A stretch of 23,028 bases of DNA, taken from assembly GCA_034428935.1 (NCBI GenBank), contig DAOUHB010000245.1, positions 1-23,028 on the forward strand, in the 5' to 3' direction. Origin of the DNA: JAAYZQ01 sp034428935. Its GTDB lineage: Bacteria; Chloroflexota; Anaerolineae; JAAYZQ01. The translations under genes and the position numbers were made by a program. A model generated the notes under the pieces. The model saw only the letters and a program-made list of their open reading frames with translations, did no database searches and was not told the origin of the DNA. Positions 14,654 through 22,930 of this stretch are shown piece after piece (the stretch's first letter is position 1; each line of letters opens with the position of its first letter).

Positions 14654-17600
14654 ATGGACCTATCGCGTCGAGCATTTATCAAGCTCTCCGGGGCATCGGT
14701 GGGCGGGCTCTTTTTGCCGGCCGGTTTTGCCGCGACCGCGGCCGCTGCAGGCAGCGAAATCCTGTTTCCGCTGCACAAACCTGTCGGCGAGCAATCTACC
14801 GTGTGCCCCTACTGCTCCTGTGGTTGTGGCCTGCTGATCGCCACGGGACCCGATGGCCACATTATCAACTCTGAGGGTGACCCCGATGCCATCAACAATC
14901 GCGGCGCCCTGGACCCCAAGTCGATCTCGGTGCGTTCTTTGTCGCAGAGCGAGCGGCGCCTGAGAAAGCCGCTGTACCGGGCGCCAGGCAGCGACAAGTT
15001 CGAGGAGGTCGAGTGGGATTGGATGCTGGACCAGGTGGCCCGGCGCATCAAGGCCACCCGCGACGCCACGTTCGAGAAGACAAACGCCGACGGCGTCACG
15101 GTCAACCGCACCCAGGCCTTTGCCTTCCTGGGTGGGGCGGCCAACAACAGCGAAGAATGCTATCTCGCCAGCAAGCTATCCCGCGCCCTGGGCGTTGTCT
15201 ATCTCGAACACCAGGCTCGCATATGACACTCGGCCACGGTGGCCGGTCTGGGCCCCACGTTTGGCCGAGGTGTCATGACCAATCACTGGGTCGATCTCAA
15301 GAACGCCGACGTCACCATGATCAATGGCTCCAACGCGGCGGAGAATCACCCGGCGGCAATGATGTGGATCAACCAGGGACGCAAGGAGCGCAAGGCCAAG
15401 CTCCTCGTCGTCGACCCTCGCTTTACCCGCACCGCGGCCAAGGCCGACGTCTATGTCCCCCTGCGCAGCGGTACCGACATCGCATTCTACGGCGGATTGA
15501 TCAAGTACGCCATCGACAACAATCTCTACCACGAAGAGTACGTCGTCCACTTTACCAACGCCCCCACCCTCATCGCGGCGGATTTCAAGGGTCCTGAGGA
15601 CCTGGACGGACTCTTTTCCGGGTTCACGCCCAACGAAGGCGACGACTACTTTGGCAAGTACGACCGCTCCACGTGGGCCTACCAAACCGACGCCGAGGGC
15701 AAGGCGCTGCGCGACGAGACGCTCCAGGATCCCCAGTGCGTATTCCAGATCATGAAGCGGCACTATAGCCGCTACGACCTGGACACCGTCTCGTCCATCA
15801 CCGGCACCCCCCGCGACAAGCTGGAAGAGGCCTACAAGCTGTATTGCAGCACGGGCGCGCCCGACAAGACCGGCAACATCATGTACGCCATGGGGCAGAC
15901 GCAGCACACCGTCGGCTCGCAGAACGTGCGCATGATGGGCATGGTCCAACTGCTTCTGGGCAACACGGGACGTCCAGGGGGCGGGGTCAACGCCCTGCGC
16001 GGCGAGAGCAACGTCCAGGGCTCGACGGACCAGGGCCTGCTGGCTCACCTGGTGCCCGGCTACCTGGCCATCCCAAGCTCCAAGGACGTCGACCTGGAGA
16101 CCTACCTGAGCCTCAAGACAGGGCCGGGCGGCGCCTGGGCAAGCGGCTACTGGACCAACGGACCCAAGTTCTTTGTCAGCTTGCTCAAGGCCTGGTGGGG
16201 CGAGAAGGCCACCGCCGACAACGAGTTCGCGTACCACTACCTGCCCAAGGTCGAGAGCGCGGCCAACCACTACTGGATCAAGCTCTTCGAAGACATGTAT
16301 GCCGGCAAGATCGAGGGTCTCTGGCTTCTGGGCCAGAACCCGGCCGTAGGGGGCCCCAACGCCAAGCTGGAGAGGGAAGCCCTCAAGAAGCTGAAGTGGA
16401 TGGTCGTCCAGGAGATCTTCCAGACCGAGACGGTAGGCTTCTGGAAGGCCCCGGACGTCGATCCTGCTCAGGTCGACACCGAGGTGTTTGTCCTGCCTGC
16501 GGCTGATGCCATGGAAAAGGAAGGCAGCGTCGTGACCAGCGGGCGACTGATCCAGTGGCGGCCCCAGGTGGCGGCAGCGCCCGGAGAAGCCCTGCCGGAT
16601 CACGATATCCTGAACCTGATCTACCAGAAACTCAGGGAGCTGTACACCGCCGAGCCGGGTCCCTTTGCCGACCCGATCCTGGACTTGAACTGGGACTATG
16701 CCGGGGGCCCGTCGCACCCGGTGGTTGGCGACCTCATCGACATCAGCCTCGTAGCCCGCGAGATGAACGGCTACGCCGCCGACGAGGTCCTCGATGCCGA
16801 GGGCAAGGTCACCCTCAAGAAGGGCGACCTCATCGACAGCTTTGGAAAGCTGCAGACCGACGGCACCACTGCCTGCGGGATATGGGTGTATACCGGCTAC
16901 TTTTGCCCCGCGTCCGATGGCGAGGGCAACATCATGCCCGCCAGCAAGCGACGCGGCCAGAAGGATCCGAGCGGCCTGGGCCTCTATCCCTACTATGCCT
17001 TTTCCTGGCCACTCAACCGGCGCATCGTCTACAACCGCTGCTCGGCCGACGCCAGCGGCAAGCCCTGGCCCGGCGGCAAGGATCTCATCTGGTGGGATGC
17101 CAATGCCGACTCGGGGACCAAGGACGCGGACGGCAATCCGGTCCTGGGTAAGTGGGTTGGCTGGGACGTGCCGGACTTTGTGGCGACCAGGGCGCCGGAT
17201 GCTCCCGGCGGCAACGACGCGTACATCATGCGCCCCGACGGCAAGGGCGGGTTCTTTGCGGCCATGAACGAAGGACCGCTGCCCACCCACTACGAGCCCG
17301 TCGAGTCGCCGACGACCAGCGTCCTCTATCCCAATCGGTCGGTGAACCCCGCCGTGAAGGTGTGGAACACGGACGCCGGCAACGATGTCGGCGACAGCAT
17401 CGGCACCTCCGACAAGTTCCCCATCGTGGGCACGACCTACCGTGTGTGTGAGCACTGGCAGGCGGGCGGAATGTCGCGCTGGCTGGAATGGCTGGTCGAA
17501 ACGCAGCCCGAGATGTTTGTGGAGATGAGCGAGGAGCTGGCCCACGAGAAGGGAATCCGGGGCGGCGACACGGTCAAGATCCGCTCCGCTCGGGGCGAGA

Positions 17601-17824
17601 TCGAGGCCAAAGCCATCGTCACGAAGCGCTTCAGGCCCTTCTTGGTGAACGGCAAGACCGTTCACCAGGTGGGCATGCCCTGGCACTTTGGTTGGGGCGG
17701 CGGCGGCCCGTTGGAAGCGCTGGGCAAGGGGCCCGTTGCCAACGACCTGACACCGCACGTGGGCGACGCCAACACCACCATCCCGGAATACAAGGCGTTC
17801 CTCGTCGACGTCGAGAAAGTGTAG
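14654..17824 (+). CDS. fdnG: formate dehydrogenase alpha subunit, selenocysteine- and Mo/W-dependent
   Basis: Catalytic subunit of a membrane-bound respiratory formate dehydrogenase (FDH-N/O type), 1056 residues when the TGA at 15224-15226 is read as selenocysteine (Sec191). The N-terminus is a Tat signal (SRRAFIK, residues 4-10), so the enzyme is exported folded. The Fe-S motif is CPYCSCGCG (Cys51, 54, 56, 58); the usual fourth Cys is Asp87 (GALDPKS), with the relay Lys89 kept. The active-site segment reads EHQARI-Sec-HSATVAGL, then TFGRGVMTNHW, diagnostic of FDH. C-terminal cofactor-binding motifs include GMPWHFGWGG. ATG with AGAGGA 5 bases upstream. A frameshift is excluded because both sides of the TGA align in one frame. 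First gene of the operon, 10 bases before the beta subunit. Confidence 0.95.
15224..15275 (+). promoter_or_regulatory. SECIS element directing selenocysteine at the TGA
   Basis: The hairpin starts with the TGA itself. TGACACTCGGCCA pairs with TGGCCGA-G-GTGTCA (one bulged G). An inner GTGGCC/GGCC...CCAC stem carries the apical GGTCT (15245-15249). The GGT-CTG codons fall at positions 7 and 8 after the TGA, the same register as in E. coli fdhF. Its presence predicts SelA, SelB, SelC and SelD elsewhere in the genome. Confidence 0.9.
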
Positions 17825-17834
17825 GGGGTGAGAC

Positions 17835-18650
17835 ATGACCGATAGATTGGCGATGCTCATCGACACGTCCACGTGCATGGGCTGTCGCGGCTGCCAGGTA
17901 GCCTGCAAGCAGTGGAACGACCTCAGGGGGTATATACCGGGCGAGCGCGTGACGGTCAACACCGGCAGTTACGAGAACCCTCCCTCGCTGGATCCTCAGA
18001 CCTGGACGCGCATCAAGTTCCGGGAGTACGATGACGGCGAGCGGTTCCAGTGGCTCTTTTTCAAAGAGGGCTGCATGCACTGCGGCGAGGCGGCCTGTGT
18101 CGAGGCCTGCCCCACGGGCGCGCTGCAAAAGCAGCCCAATGGGATCGTTACCTTTGATCGGGACAAGTGCAACGGCTGCGGGTACTGCAGCCAGTTCTGT
18201 CCCTTTGGCGTCCCGCAGTTGGAGATCATGAACGCCCTCACCGGCGAGGCCAAGAGTTCCAAGTGCGTCTTTTGCCAGGATAGGACCAGCAACGGCCTGA
18301 AGCCAGCCTGTGTCAAGACCTGCCCGGCGGGAGCGCTGGACTGGGGCAACAGGGACGAGCTGCTGGACAAGGCTCACGCTCGCGTCGAAGAGCTCAAAAC
18401 CGAGCGCGGGTTTCCCAAGGCCAACGTCTATGGCGAGACGCAGCTCGGCGGCTTGGGGCGGATCTATGTGCTGACGGCACCGCCGGCTGCCTACGATCTG
18501 CCGGAAGATCCCCAATACCCGATCATCACGACCGTGTGGCAGAAACTGCTGCAGCCGGTGGGGCAGATCGCGTTTGGTGCCACCATCGTGGGCGCCATCA
18601 CGGCCTTTTTCGTCGCCCGCCGCAACGTGCATATGGAGGAGGTAGAATGA
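17835..18650 (+). CDS. fdnH: formate dehydrogenase beta subunit, four [4Fe-4S] clusters
   Basis: Electron-transfer subunit of 271 residues linking the catalytic subunit to the membrane cytochrome. All sixteen cluster cysteines are present: CMGCRGCQVAC (14-24), CMHCGEAACVEACP (80-92), CNGCGYCSQFCP (112-122), and C144, C147, C159, C163 (KCVFCQDR ... PACVKTCPAGAL). A single C-terminal membrane helix (about 240-261, GQIAFGATIVGAITAFFVA) anchors it, as in FdnH. There is no signal peptide, as expected for a subunit carried out with the Tat-exported alpha partner. The ATG follows AGGGGGTGA. It overlaps the gamma gene by ATGA. Confidence 0.95.
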   Translation: MTDRLAMLIDTSTCMGCRGCQVACKQWNDLRGYIPGERVTVNTGSYENPPSLDPQTWTRIKFREYDDGERFQWLFFKEGCMHCGEAACVEACPTGALQKQPNGIVTFDRDKCNGCGYCSQFCPFGVPQLEIMNALTGEAKSSKCVFCQDRTSNGLKPACVKTCPAGALDWGNRDELLDKAHARVEELKTERGFPKANVYGETQLGGLGRIYVLTAPPAAYDLPEDPQYPIITTVWQKLLQPVGQIAFGATIVGAITAFFVARRNVHMEEVE

Positions 18651-19366
18651 GCGTCAGGCTGAGAGGTTCGGACGCGGCAATCTCGATCCGGTGGATACCC
18701 AAGTACACGACGCTGGAGCGGCTGCTGCACTGGGTACACACGGCCACCTTTATTCCCCTGGCGCTGACCGGCTTTGTCCTCTTTGCACCCTTCCTGGGGC
18801 CGGTGGCGGCGGGGGAGGCGGGCATGCACATTCGCCTGATCCATCGTGTGGCGGCCATCTTTTTCGGGGGCGTGCCCATCGTGTATGCCATCCTGCAACC
18901 ACGGCGCATGTTCATGAACCTGCGCGAGTTCCTGAGCTTTAGCAAGTACGACCTGCTGTGGCTCAAGAACGCCTTTCCCTACTATGTCCTGGGGCGGCAC
19001 GGCCATATGCCTCCTCAGCCGCGGTTCAACACCGGCGAGCGCCTCACGGCCGTGGTCATGGTCCTGGGCACCATCACCTTTGGCATCACAGGCCTGTCCA
19101 TGTGGTTCCTGAAGGGGATCATGCCTCCCATCCTGTTCCAGTTGATGGTCCTGATCCACGACCTGATGTTCATCGTCACCTTTGCCATGTTCATGATCCA
19201 CTTTTACCTGGCCGTTATTCACCCCATGATGTGGCAAAGCCTGGTGAGCATGCGCTACGGCGTCGTGTCCGAATCGTACGCCCGCGAGCATCACGCCATG
19301 TGGTACTATGGCGAGAAGCGGGCAAAGGAGATGTACGAAGCCCGCAAGGCCCGCGGCGACCACTAG
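18647..19366 (+). CDS. fdnI: formate dehydrogenase gamma subunit, cytochrome b
   Basis: Membrane dihaem cytochrome b of 239 residues that passes electrons from the beta subunit to quinone. Four hydrophobic helices lie at about 26-48, 63-83, 131-155 and 165-190. Likely haem ligands are His28 (LLHWVHTAT), His66 (RLIHRVAA), His171 (LIHDLMF) and His185 (MIHFYLAV). The 14-residue gap between the last two matches FdnI. The start ATG overlaps the beta stop as ATGA and has GGAGGAGG upstream, so translation is coupled. Other pieces typical of the family are TGFVLFAP and LAVIHPMMWQSLV. The C-terminus is basic and cytoplasmic. A terminator-like hairpin follows before fdhE. Confidence 0.94.
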   Translation: MSVRLRGSDAAISIRWIPKYTTLERLLHWVHTATFIPLALTGFVLFAPFLGPVAAGEAGMHIRLIHRVAAIFFGGVPIVYAILQPRRMFMNLREFLSFSKYDLLWLKNAFPYYVLGRHGHMPPQPRFNTGERLTAVVMVLGTITFGITGLSMWFLKGIMPPILFQLMVLIHDLMFIVTFAMFMIHFYLAVIHPMMWQSLVSMRYGVVSESYAREHHAMWYYGEKRAKEMYEARKARGDH

Positions 19367-19402
19367 TACCCGCGAGTTCAAGGCGAGAGCCGGGGACCTG
19401 GA

Positions 19403-19443
19403 GAGGTAGAGGTGCAACACGCCGCGCCTCTACCTCCCTTTTT
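19403..19443 (+). terminator. intrinsic terminator between the gamma gene and fdhE
   Basis: GAGGTAGAGG (19403-19412) and CCTCTACCTC (19427-19436) form a perfect 10-bp stem, followed by CC and TTTTT (19439-19443). It sits inside the operon and could reduce fdhE transcription relative to the structural genes. Confidence 0.75.
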
Positions 19444-19458
19444 CTGGAGATATGCGAT

Positions 19459-20298
19459 ATGGGAATGAGCCAAGAGGATCGCCGGGTGCTGAACGCCCTG
19501 GCGGCCGCACGCGTAAAGCACGAGGAGCTGGCCGACCTGCTGGACTTTTACTCCGACCTCTACCAGGTCCAGTTCGAAGCCAAGGCCAGGGTGCCGGCCC
19601 CCGAGCCGAGGGACGAGCTAGCCCGGCGCTGGCGCCTCGAAGGGGGTATCCCCCAGGTGACCTTTGCCCAACTGGGCATCGAGCCCGCCCTCCTGTCCGA
19701 GATCGTGGGAGAAGTGCTCCAGGTTCTGCAGCGGCACAATCCGGGCTGGGAAGAGCCCACCGGCGAGCAGGATGCCCTCCAGTTGGTAACCCTGGCGCAG
19801 AGGATCTATGACACGTGGGAGACCCTGACCTCGCCCGGACCCGCGGCCGAACAGGAAGACGAGCTGTGGTCGCGGAACCATCCGACAGCCCTGGCCGTGG
19901 GCTTTGCCCTGGTTCCTTATCTCACGCGCTGTGCCGAGGAGATCATGCCACACCTGGACCTGGAGCTATGGGTCCATGGCTACTGCCCCGTGTGCGGTGG
20001 GCGGCCGAACCTGGCCCTCCTGGAAGAGGAGCGGGGAGCGCGGCGCTTGCTTTGCTCGCGGTGCAACAGCCAGTGGAAGTATGGCCGGACCGGATGTCCG
20101 TTCTGCCGCTCCAAGGAAAAACAGATCTACTATCCCAGCGAGGACAACGTCTACCGGTTGTACACCTGCCCCGACTGCAAACGCTACCTCAAGACCGTGG
20201 ATCTCCGTGAACTGCATCGCGAAGCCGTACCCGTCGTCGAGCGGTTGCTGACGGTGGGCATGGATCTGGCAGCGCAGCAGGAGGGGCTTCGAAGCTGA
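19459..20298 (+). CDS. fdhE: FdhE-like formate dehydrogenase maturation protein
   Basis: Cytoplasmic accessory protein of 279 residues needed in related bacteria for active respiratory formate dehydrogenase. The N-terminal two-thirds are helical (LADLLDFYSDLYQVQFE; NHPTALAVGFALVPYLTRC). The C-terminal part carries four CxxC pairs typical of FdhE, which bind metal: CPVCGG, CSRC, CPFC and CPDC (about 174-240). GYCPVCGGRPNLALLE and LLCSRCNSQWKYGRTGCPFC are the recognisable core. The ATG at 19459 has GGAGA 8 bases upstream; the frame is open further upstream but only through the gamma gene in another frame. Its position after the three structural genes fits its role. Confidence 0.92.
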   Translation: MGMSQEDRRVLNALAAARVKHEELADLLDFYSDLYQVQFEAKARVPAPEPRDELARRWRLEGGIPQVTFAQLGIEPALLSEIVGEVLQVLQRHNPGWEEPTGEQDALQLVTLAQRIYDTWETLTSPGPAAEQEDELWSRNHPTALAVGFALVPYLTRCAEEIMPHLDLELWVHGYCPVCGGRPNLALLEEERGARRLLCSRCNSQWKYGRTGCPFCRSKEKQIYYPSEDNVYRLYTCPDCKRYLKTVDLRELHREAVPVVERLLTVGMDLAAQQEGLRS

Positions 20299-20320
20299 AT
20301 CAATGAACGATCATGCAAGA

Positions 20321-20349
20321 TTGACAGCGCCTGGCTTCTATGCTATAAT
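20321..20349 (+). promoter_or_regulatory. consensus sigma70 promoter of the receiver-domain gene
   Basis: TTGACA (20321-20326), a 17-bp spacer and TATAAT (20344-20349): both boxes match the consensus perfectly, implying strong constitutive transcription. It lies 22 bases after the fdhE stop. Confidence 0.9.
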
Positions 20350-20393
20350 CCACCGAGCCAGTGTGCGCATAACTTCACAAGGAGGAGAGAGGC

Positions 20394-20768
20394 ATGGCTA
20401 AGGTCCTCGTGGTCGACGATGACCCCGATTTCGTCAAGGTAACGGCCAAGATCCTGGAAAAGGCCGGGTACGAGGTGGCCTCCGCTTCAAACGGCGCGAA
20501 GGCTTTGCAGACAATGCGGTCCGATCCCCCGGACGTGGTTCTGCTCGACATCATGATGGCCTACATTCTCGATGGGTTGGACGTCAGCCGCGAGATGGCT
20601 GCAGATCCTGTGCTCAAAGACATCCCGGTGATCATGGTGACCTCATTGACCGGTGTGAAGGGCAGCGGCCTGTTCCCGACCGACGAGTACGTGCCGGTGG
20701 ACGAGTGGCTGTCCAAGCCGGTTGAGGCCGACGTGTTGCTGCGACGCGTGGGCGAGGCATTGAGCTAG
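20394..20768 (+). CDS. stand-alone CheY-like response regulator receiver
   Basis: Single receiver domain of 124 residues with no output domain. Acidic residues VVDDDPDF (7-13), phosphoacceptor Asp52 (VVLLDIMM), Thr83 (VMVTSLTG) and Lys108 (WLSKPVEAD) are all present, so it should be phosphorylatable. An unusual insertion, AYILDGLD, follows the phosphorylation loop, and an acidic TDEYVPVDEW stretch precedes the conserved Lys-Pro; both occur in a receiver subgroup often found near hydrogenase or Fe-S redox genes, by my recollection. The ATG is preceded by AAGGAGGAG. It is followed by the ACT protein after 59 bases with no terminator, so the two are probably co-transcribed. No cognate kinase is visible. 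Confidence 0.92.
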   Translation: MAKVLVVDDDPDFVKVTAKILEKAGYEVASASNGAKALQTMRSDPPDVVLLDIMMAYILDGLDVSREMAADPVLKDIPVIMVTSLTGVKGSGLFPTDEYVPVDEWLSKPVEADVLLRRVGEALS

Positions 20769-20827
20769 AATCTGGGCCAGAAAAACGAGCAAGGGCCGGG
20801 CTATCAAGGCGGCTGGAGGGCAGGACG

Positions 20828-21301
20828 ATGGACAAAATCCGGATTGGCGGGATCATGCAAAACGGTCACCTCGCCATGCTGAATATCACTTCCGTTCCCG
20901 ATCGACCAGGCACAGCAGCGGCAATCCTGGGGGGGCTGGGCAAGAAAAGCATCAACGTGCAGTTTATCGTGCAATGCATCGACCAGAACAACCAAGACCA
21001 GGTGGCCCTCTGCGTGGATCGAGACGACCTGCCCACCGCCATCGAAACGCTGCACGCTGTCGCGCCCGAGCTAAGCGCGGGACAGATCGTCTCCTTTCCC
21101 GAGGCGGCCATCGTTTCCATCTTTGGCCCCGACTTTCGCGAGCGTCCCGGCATCGCGGGCACGATGTTCGAGGCCCTGGCCTCGGTGAACATCAACATCC
21201 TGGCCATCAGTACCTCTATCTCTACCGTCTCGTGCGTCATCGAGTCGTTGCACCTGGACGCAGCCCTCGGCGCGCTGCGCAAGACGTTCGATCTACCCTG
21301 A
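20828..21301 (+). CDS. stand-alone double ACT-domain protein
   Basis: Small cytoplasmic protein of 157 residues made of two ACT-like ligand-binding domains. The first (about 14-80) reads LAMLNITSVPDRPGTAAAIL with INVQFIVQC. The second (about 90-157) reads AIVSIFGPDFRERPGIAGTM with NINILAISTSISTVSCVIES, closing in ALGALRKTFDLP. This layout and the ISTS motif match the regulatory tail of aspartate kinase, but no kinase domain is attached and the ATG (after GGAGGGCAGG) marks a real start. It may sense an amino acid or act as a loose regulatory subunit. Ligand unknown. It probably shares the promoter of the receiver gene upstream and ends in a terminator. Confidence 0.82.
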   Translation: MDKIRIGGIMQNGHLAMLNITSVPDRPGTAAAILGGLGKKSINVQFIVQCIDQNNQDQVALCVDRDDLPTAIETLHAVAPELSAGQIVSFPEAAIVSIFGPDFRERPGIAGTMFEALASVNINILAISTSISTVSCVIESLHLDAALGALRKTFDLP

Positions 21302-21322
21302 AGCGCCGGCCACAAGAACACG

Positions 21323-21353
21323 AGCGCGGCTCCCGCACAGGAGCCGCGCTTTT
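21323..21353 (+). terminator. Rho-independent terminator after the ACT gene
   Basis: Perfect 11-bp stem AGCGCGGCTCC / GGAGCCGCGCT, loop CGCACA, then TTTT. It lies 21 bases after the ACT stop codon. Confidence 0.92.
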
Positions 21354-21390
21354 CTAGTTAAAGCGGATCGAGCTTGAGCGCCGCTAGGAG

Positions 21391-21711
21391 CCTATTGGAG
21401 AGCCCGTTCGTAGTGCGCGCTTCAGCGCGGTTCTTGGGCGATAAATCGCCCACTACGAACGTACACACACCTCTCCGACAACCTGCTAGGGGCCGGCGGG
21501 GCCTATCGGAGAGCCCGTTCGTAGTGCGCGCTTCAGCGCAGTTCTTGGGCGATAAATCGCCCACTACGAACGTACACACACCTCTCCGATAACCTGCTAG
21601 GGGCCGGCGGGGCCTATCGGAGAGCCCGTTCGTAGTGCGCGCTTCAGCGCGGTTCTTGGGCGATAAATCGCCCACTACGAACGTACACACACCTCTCCGA
21701 CAACCTGCTAG
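21391..21711. repeat. tandem array of three 111-bp palindromic units
   Basis: Units begin at 21391, 21502 and 21613. Each carries a 55-bp palindromic core (21406-21460, 21517-21571, 21628-21682). Its outer arms are GTTCGTAGTG / CACTACGAAC, and it encloses two small hairpins, CGCGC-TTCA-GCGCG and GGGCGAT-AA-ATCGCCC, giving a cloverleaf-like three-way junction. The copies are almost identical. They carry no coding capacity I would believe. The array ends inside the SIMPL gene's stop codon. Confidence 0.92.
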
Positions 21712-22499
21712 GGCTCGATAAAGTAGGTGACCTGCACCTGGTAGCCGACCTCCAGCTCGCCAGGGCTGATGCTGCCGCCAGCGTCCAGCGCGGCCCGCTC
21801 GGCCATGGCATACACCGGCTGGTTGGCGCCCACCACTTCGCTGATGGACATCACGGGGCCCAGGGTGACCCCACTCAGCTCGGCCAGGGCTTCGGCGCGG
21901 GCCCGGGCATCCTCGACGGCGTCGCCGCGGGCAGCCGCCTGGGCCTCTGACATGTCTTCGACGGTAAAGGACACACCCCAGATGTTGTTGGCGCCGGCTT
22001 CCACCACCGCGTCTACCACCTCGGCCACAGCGTCCAGGTCGCGGATGGTGACGGTGACCATGTTGGAGAAGCGGTAGTTATAGTTGGGCGTCTGCTGGCC
22101 AGCCTCTTCCTGGCCGGCCGCGTCGACCGGGCGGGGAATGGGCTCGCCGTAGCGCTCCAGGGTGATGTTATAGTTGGTGGTCTGGATGTCCCTGTCGGCA
22201 ATGCCCGCCGCCCGGAGGGCCGCCAGGACTGCCGCCATGGTAGTTTCGTTCTCTTCCACTGCCTCGGCCACGGTGGGGGCCAGGATCTCCACGCCGACGG
22301 TCACACGGGCGATGTCGGGCGCCACGCTTGCCTTGCCGTTGCCGACGACGGTGATGGTCTGGTTTGGGCTGTAGGCCGGTTCATCCTCTGTCTGCGCGGC
22401 GGCGGGCGCTGCCGCTTCCCCCCACAGCCAGATGGCCGCCAGGCCGAGGGGCACCATCAGAGCAATCGCGAGACCGACCAATACAATTCGCTTGAGCAT
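21708..22499 (-). CDS. secreted or membrane-anchored SIMPL (DUF541) protein
   Basis: Extracytoplasmic protein of 263 residues with a SIMPL domain (DUF541); in the family, roles range from periplasmic stress protection to signalling, with no enzymatic activity established. An N-terminal signal anchor (MLKRIVLVGLAIALMVPLGL, 1-26) is followed by an Ala/Pro linker. The domain opens with ITVVGNGKASVAPDIARVTV (about 49-68), then IQTTNYNITLERYGEP, NYRFSNMVTVTIRDLDAVAE and DARARAEALAELSGV. The ATG at 22499 has GGGAGGTAG upstream; a longer in-frame start lacks one. The stop codon falls inside a repeat unit, so the last residues may have been set by repeat insertion. It stands alone between two repeat arrays. 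Confidence 0.9.
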   Translation of the reverse strand: MLKRIVLVGLAIALMVPLGLAAIWLWGEAAAPAAAQTEDEPAYSPNQTITVVGNGKASVAPDIARVTVGVEILAPTVAEAVEENETTMAAVLAALRAAGIADRDIQTTNYNITLERYGEPIPRPVDAAGQEEAGQQTPNYNYRFSNMVTVTIRDLDAVAEVVDAVVEAGANNIWGVSFTVEDMSEAQAAARGDAVEDARARAEALAELSGVTLGPVMSISEVVGANQPVYAMAERAALDAGGSISPGELEVGYQVQVTYFIEP

Positions 22500-22557
22500 T
22501 TTTCTACCTCCCAGGTTCTTGAAAATTCGCGGGCTATCATTGCCGCACTGTGCCATA

Positions 22558-22583
22558 GACGCCGCTTCCCCGAAAAAAGTTCC
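22558..22583 (-). promoter_or_regulatory. possible ECF-sigma promoter of the SIMPL gene
   Basis: On the minus strand GGAAC (22583-22579) and CGTC (22561-22558) are 17 bp apart, matching the general ECF pattern. It lies about 50 bases before the SIMPL ATG. No sigma70-like pair was seen there. Confidence 0.45.
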
Positions 22584-22663
22584 GGGTGGGAGGAGATAGA
22601 GCGCATTTCACCCAGGCAGTGGATTCTGCCAGATTGCTAGTACCGTGTCAAGACAGACGATGT

Positions 22664-22906
22664 GCTCGTAGTGCGCGCTTCAGCGCGGTTCTTTGGCGAT
22701 GAATCGCCCACTACGAACCGACAAGCGCAAGCATCTCTCCAACAACCTGCTGGCACCCCATCGCAGAGCCCGTTCGTAGTGCGCGCTTCAGCGCGGTGTT
22801 TTGGCGATGAATCGCCCACTACGAACCGACAAGCGCAAGCACCTCTCCAACACCTGCTGGCACCCCCATCGCAGAGCCCGTTCGTAGTGCGCGCTTCAGC
22901 GCGCAG
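22664..22906. repeat. second array of the palindromic repeat family, 108-bp period, last copy truncated
   Basis: Cores start at 22664, 22772 and 22880. The first two are full length (to 22718 and 22826), with CACTACGAAC ends and a variant inner hairpin GGCGAT-GA-ATCGCC. The third stops after the first inner hairpin (GCGCGCTTCAGCGCG). Linker sequences share CTCTCCAACA..CCTGCTGG and GCAGAGCCC with the left array, so both arrays descend from one unit. Nothing else was recognised between 22600 and 22930. Confidence 0.9.
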
Positions 22907-22930
22907 CCACCCATCATCGTAGAAAGGCTG

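Noticed and set aside
14654..15226. Formate dehydrogenase alpha as a pseudogene or two genes split by a stop
   Set aside because: The TGA is at the known selenocysteine position, the frame continues unchanged, and a SECIS hairpin is present.
15176..17962. Very long (928-codon) leftward open frame opposite formate dehydrogenase alpha
   Set aside because: GC-rich codon bias on the plus strand suppresses antisense stops. The plus strand has unmistakable FDH motifs, so the antisense frame is not a gene.
21358..21690. Small proteins encoded in the repeat arrays
   Set aside because: The peptides merely mirror the 37-codon repeat period (111 bp) and appear on both strands; no ribosome-binding site supports them.
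21391..22906. Repeat arrays as a CRISPR locus
   Set aside because: The units are 108-111 bp with near-identical linkers and strong palindromes; no unique spacers and no cas genes.
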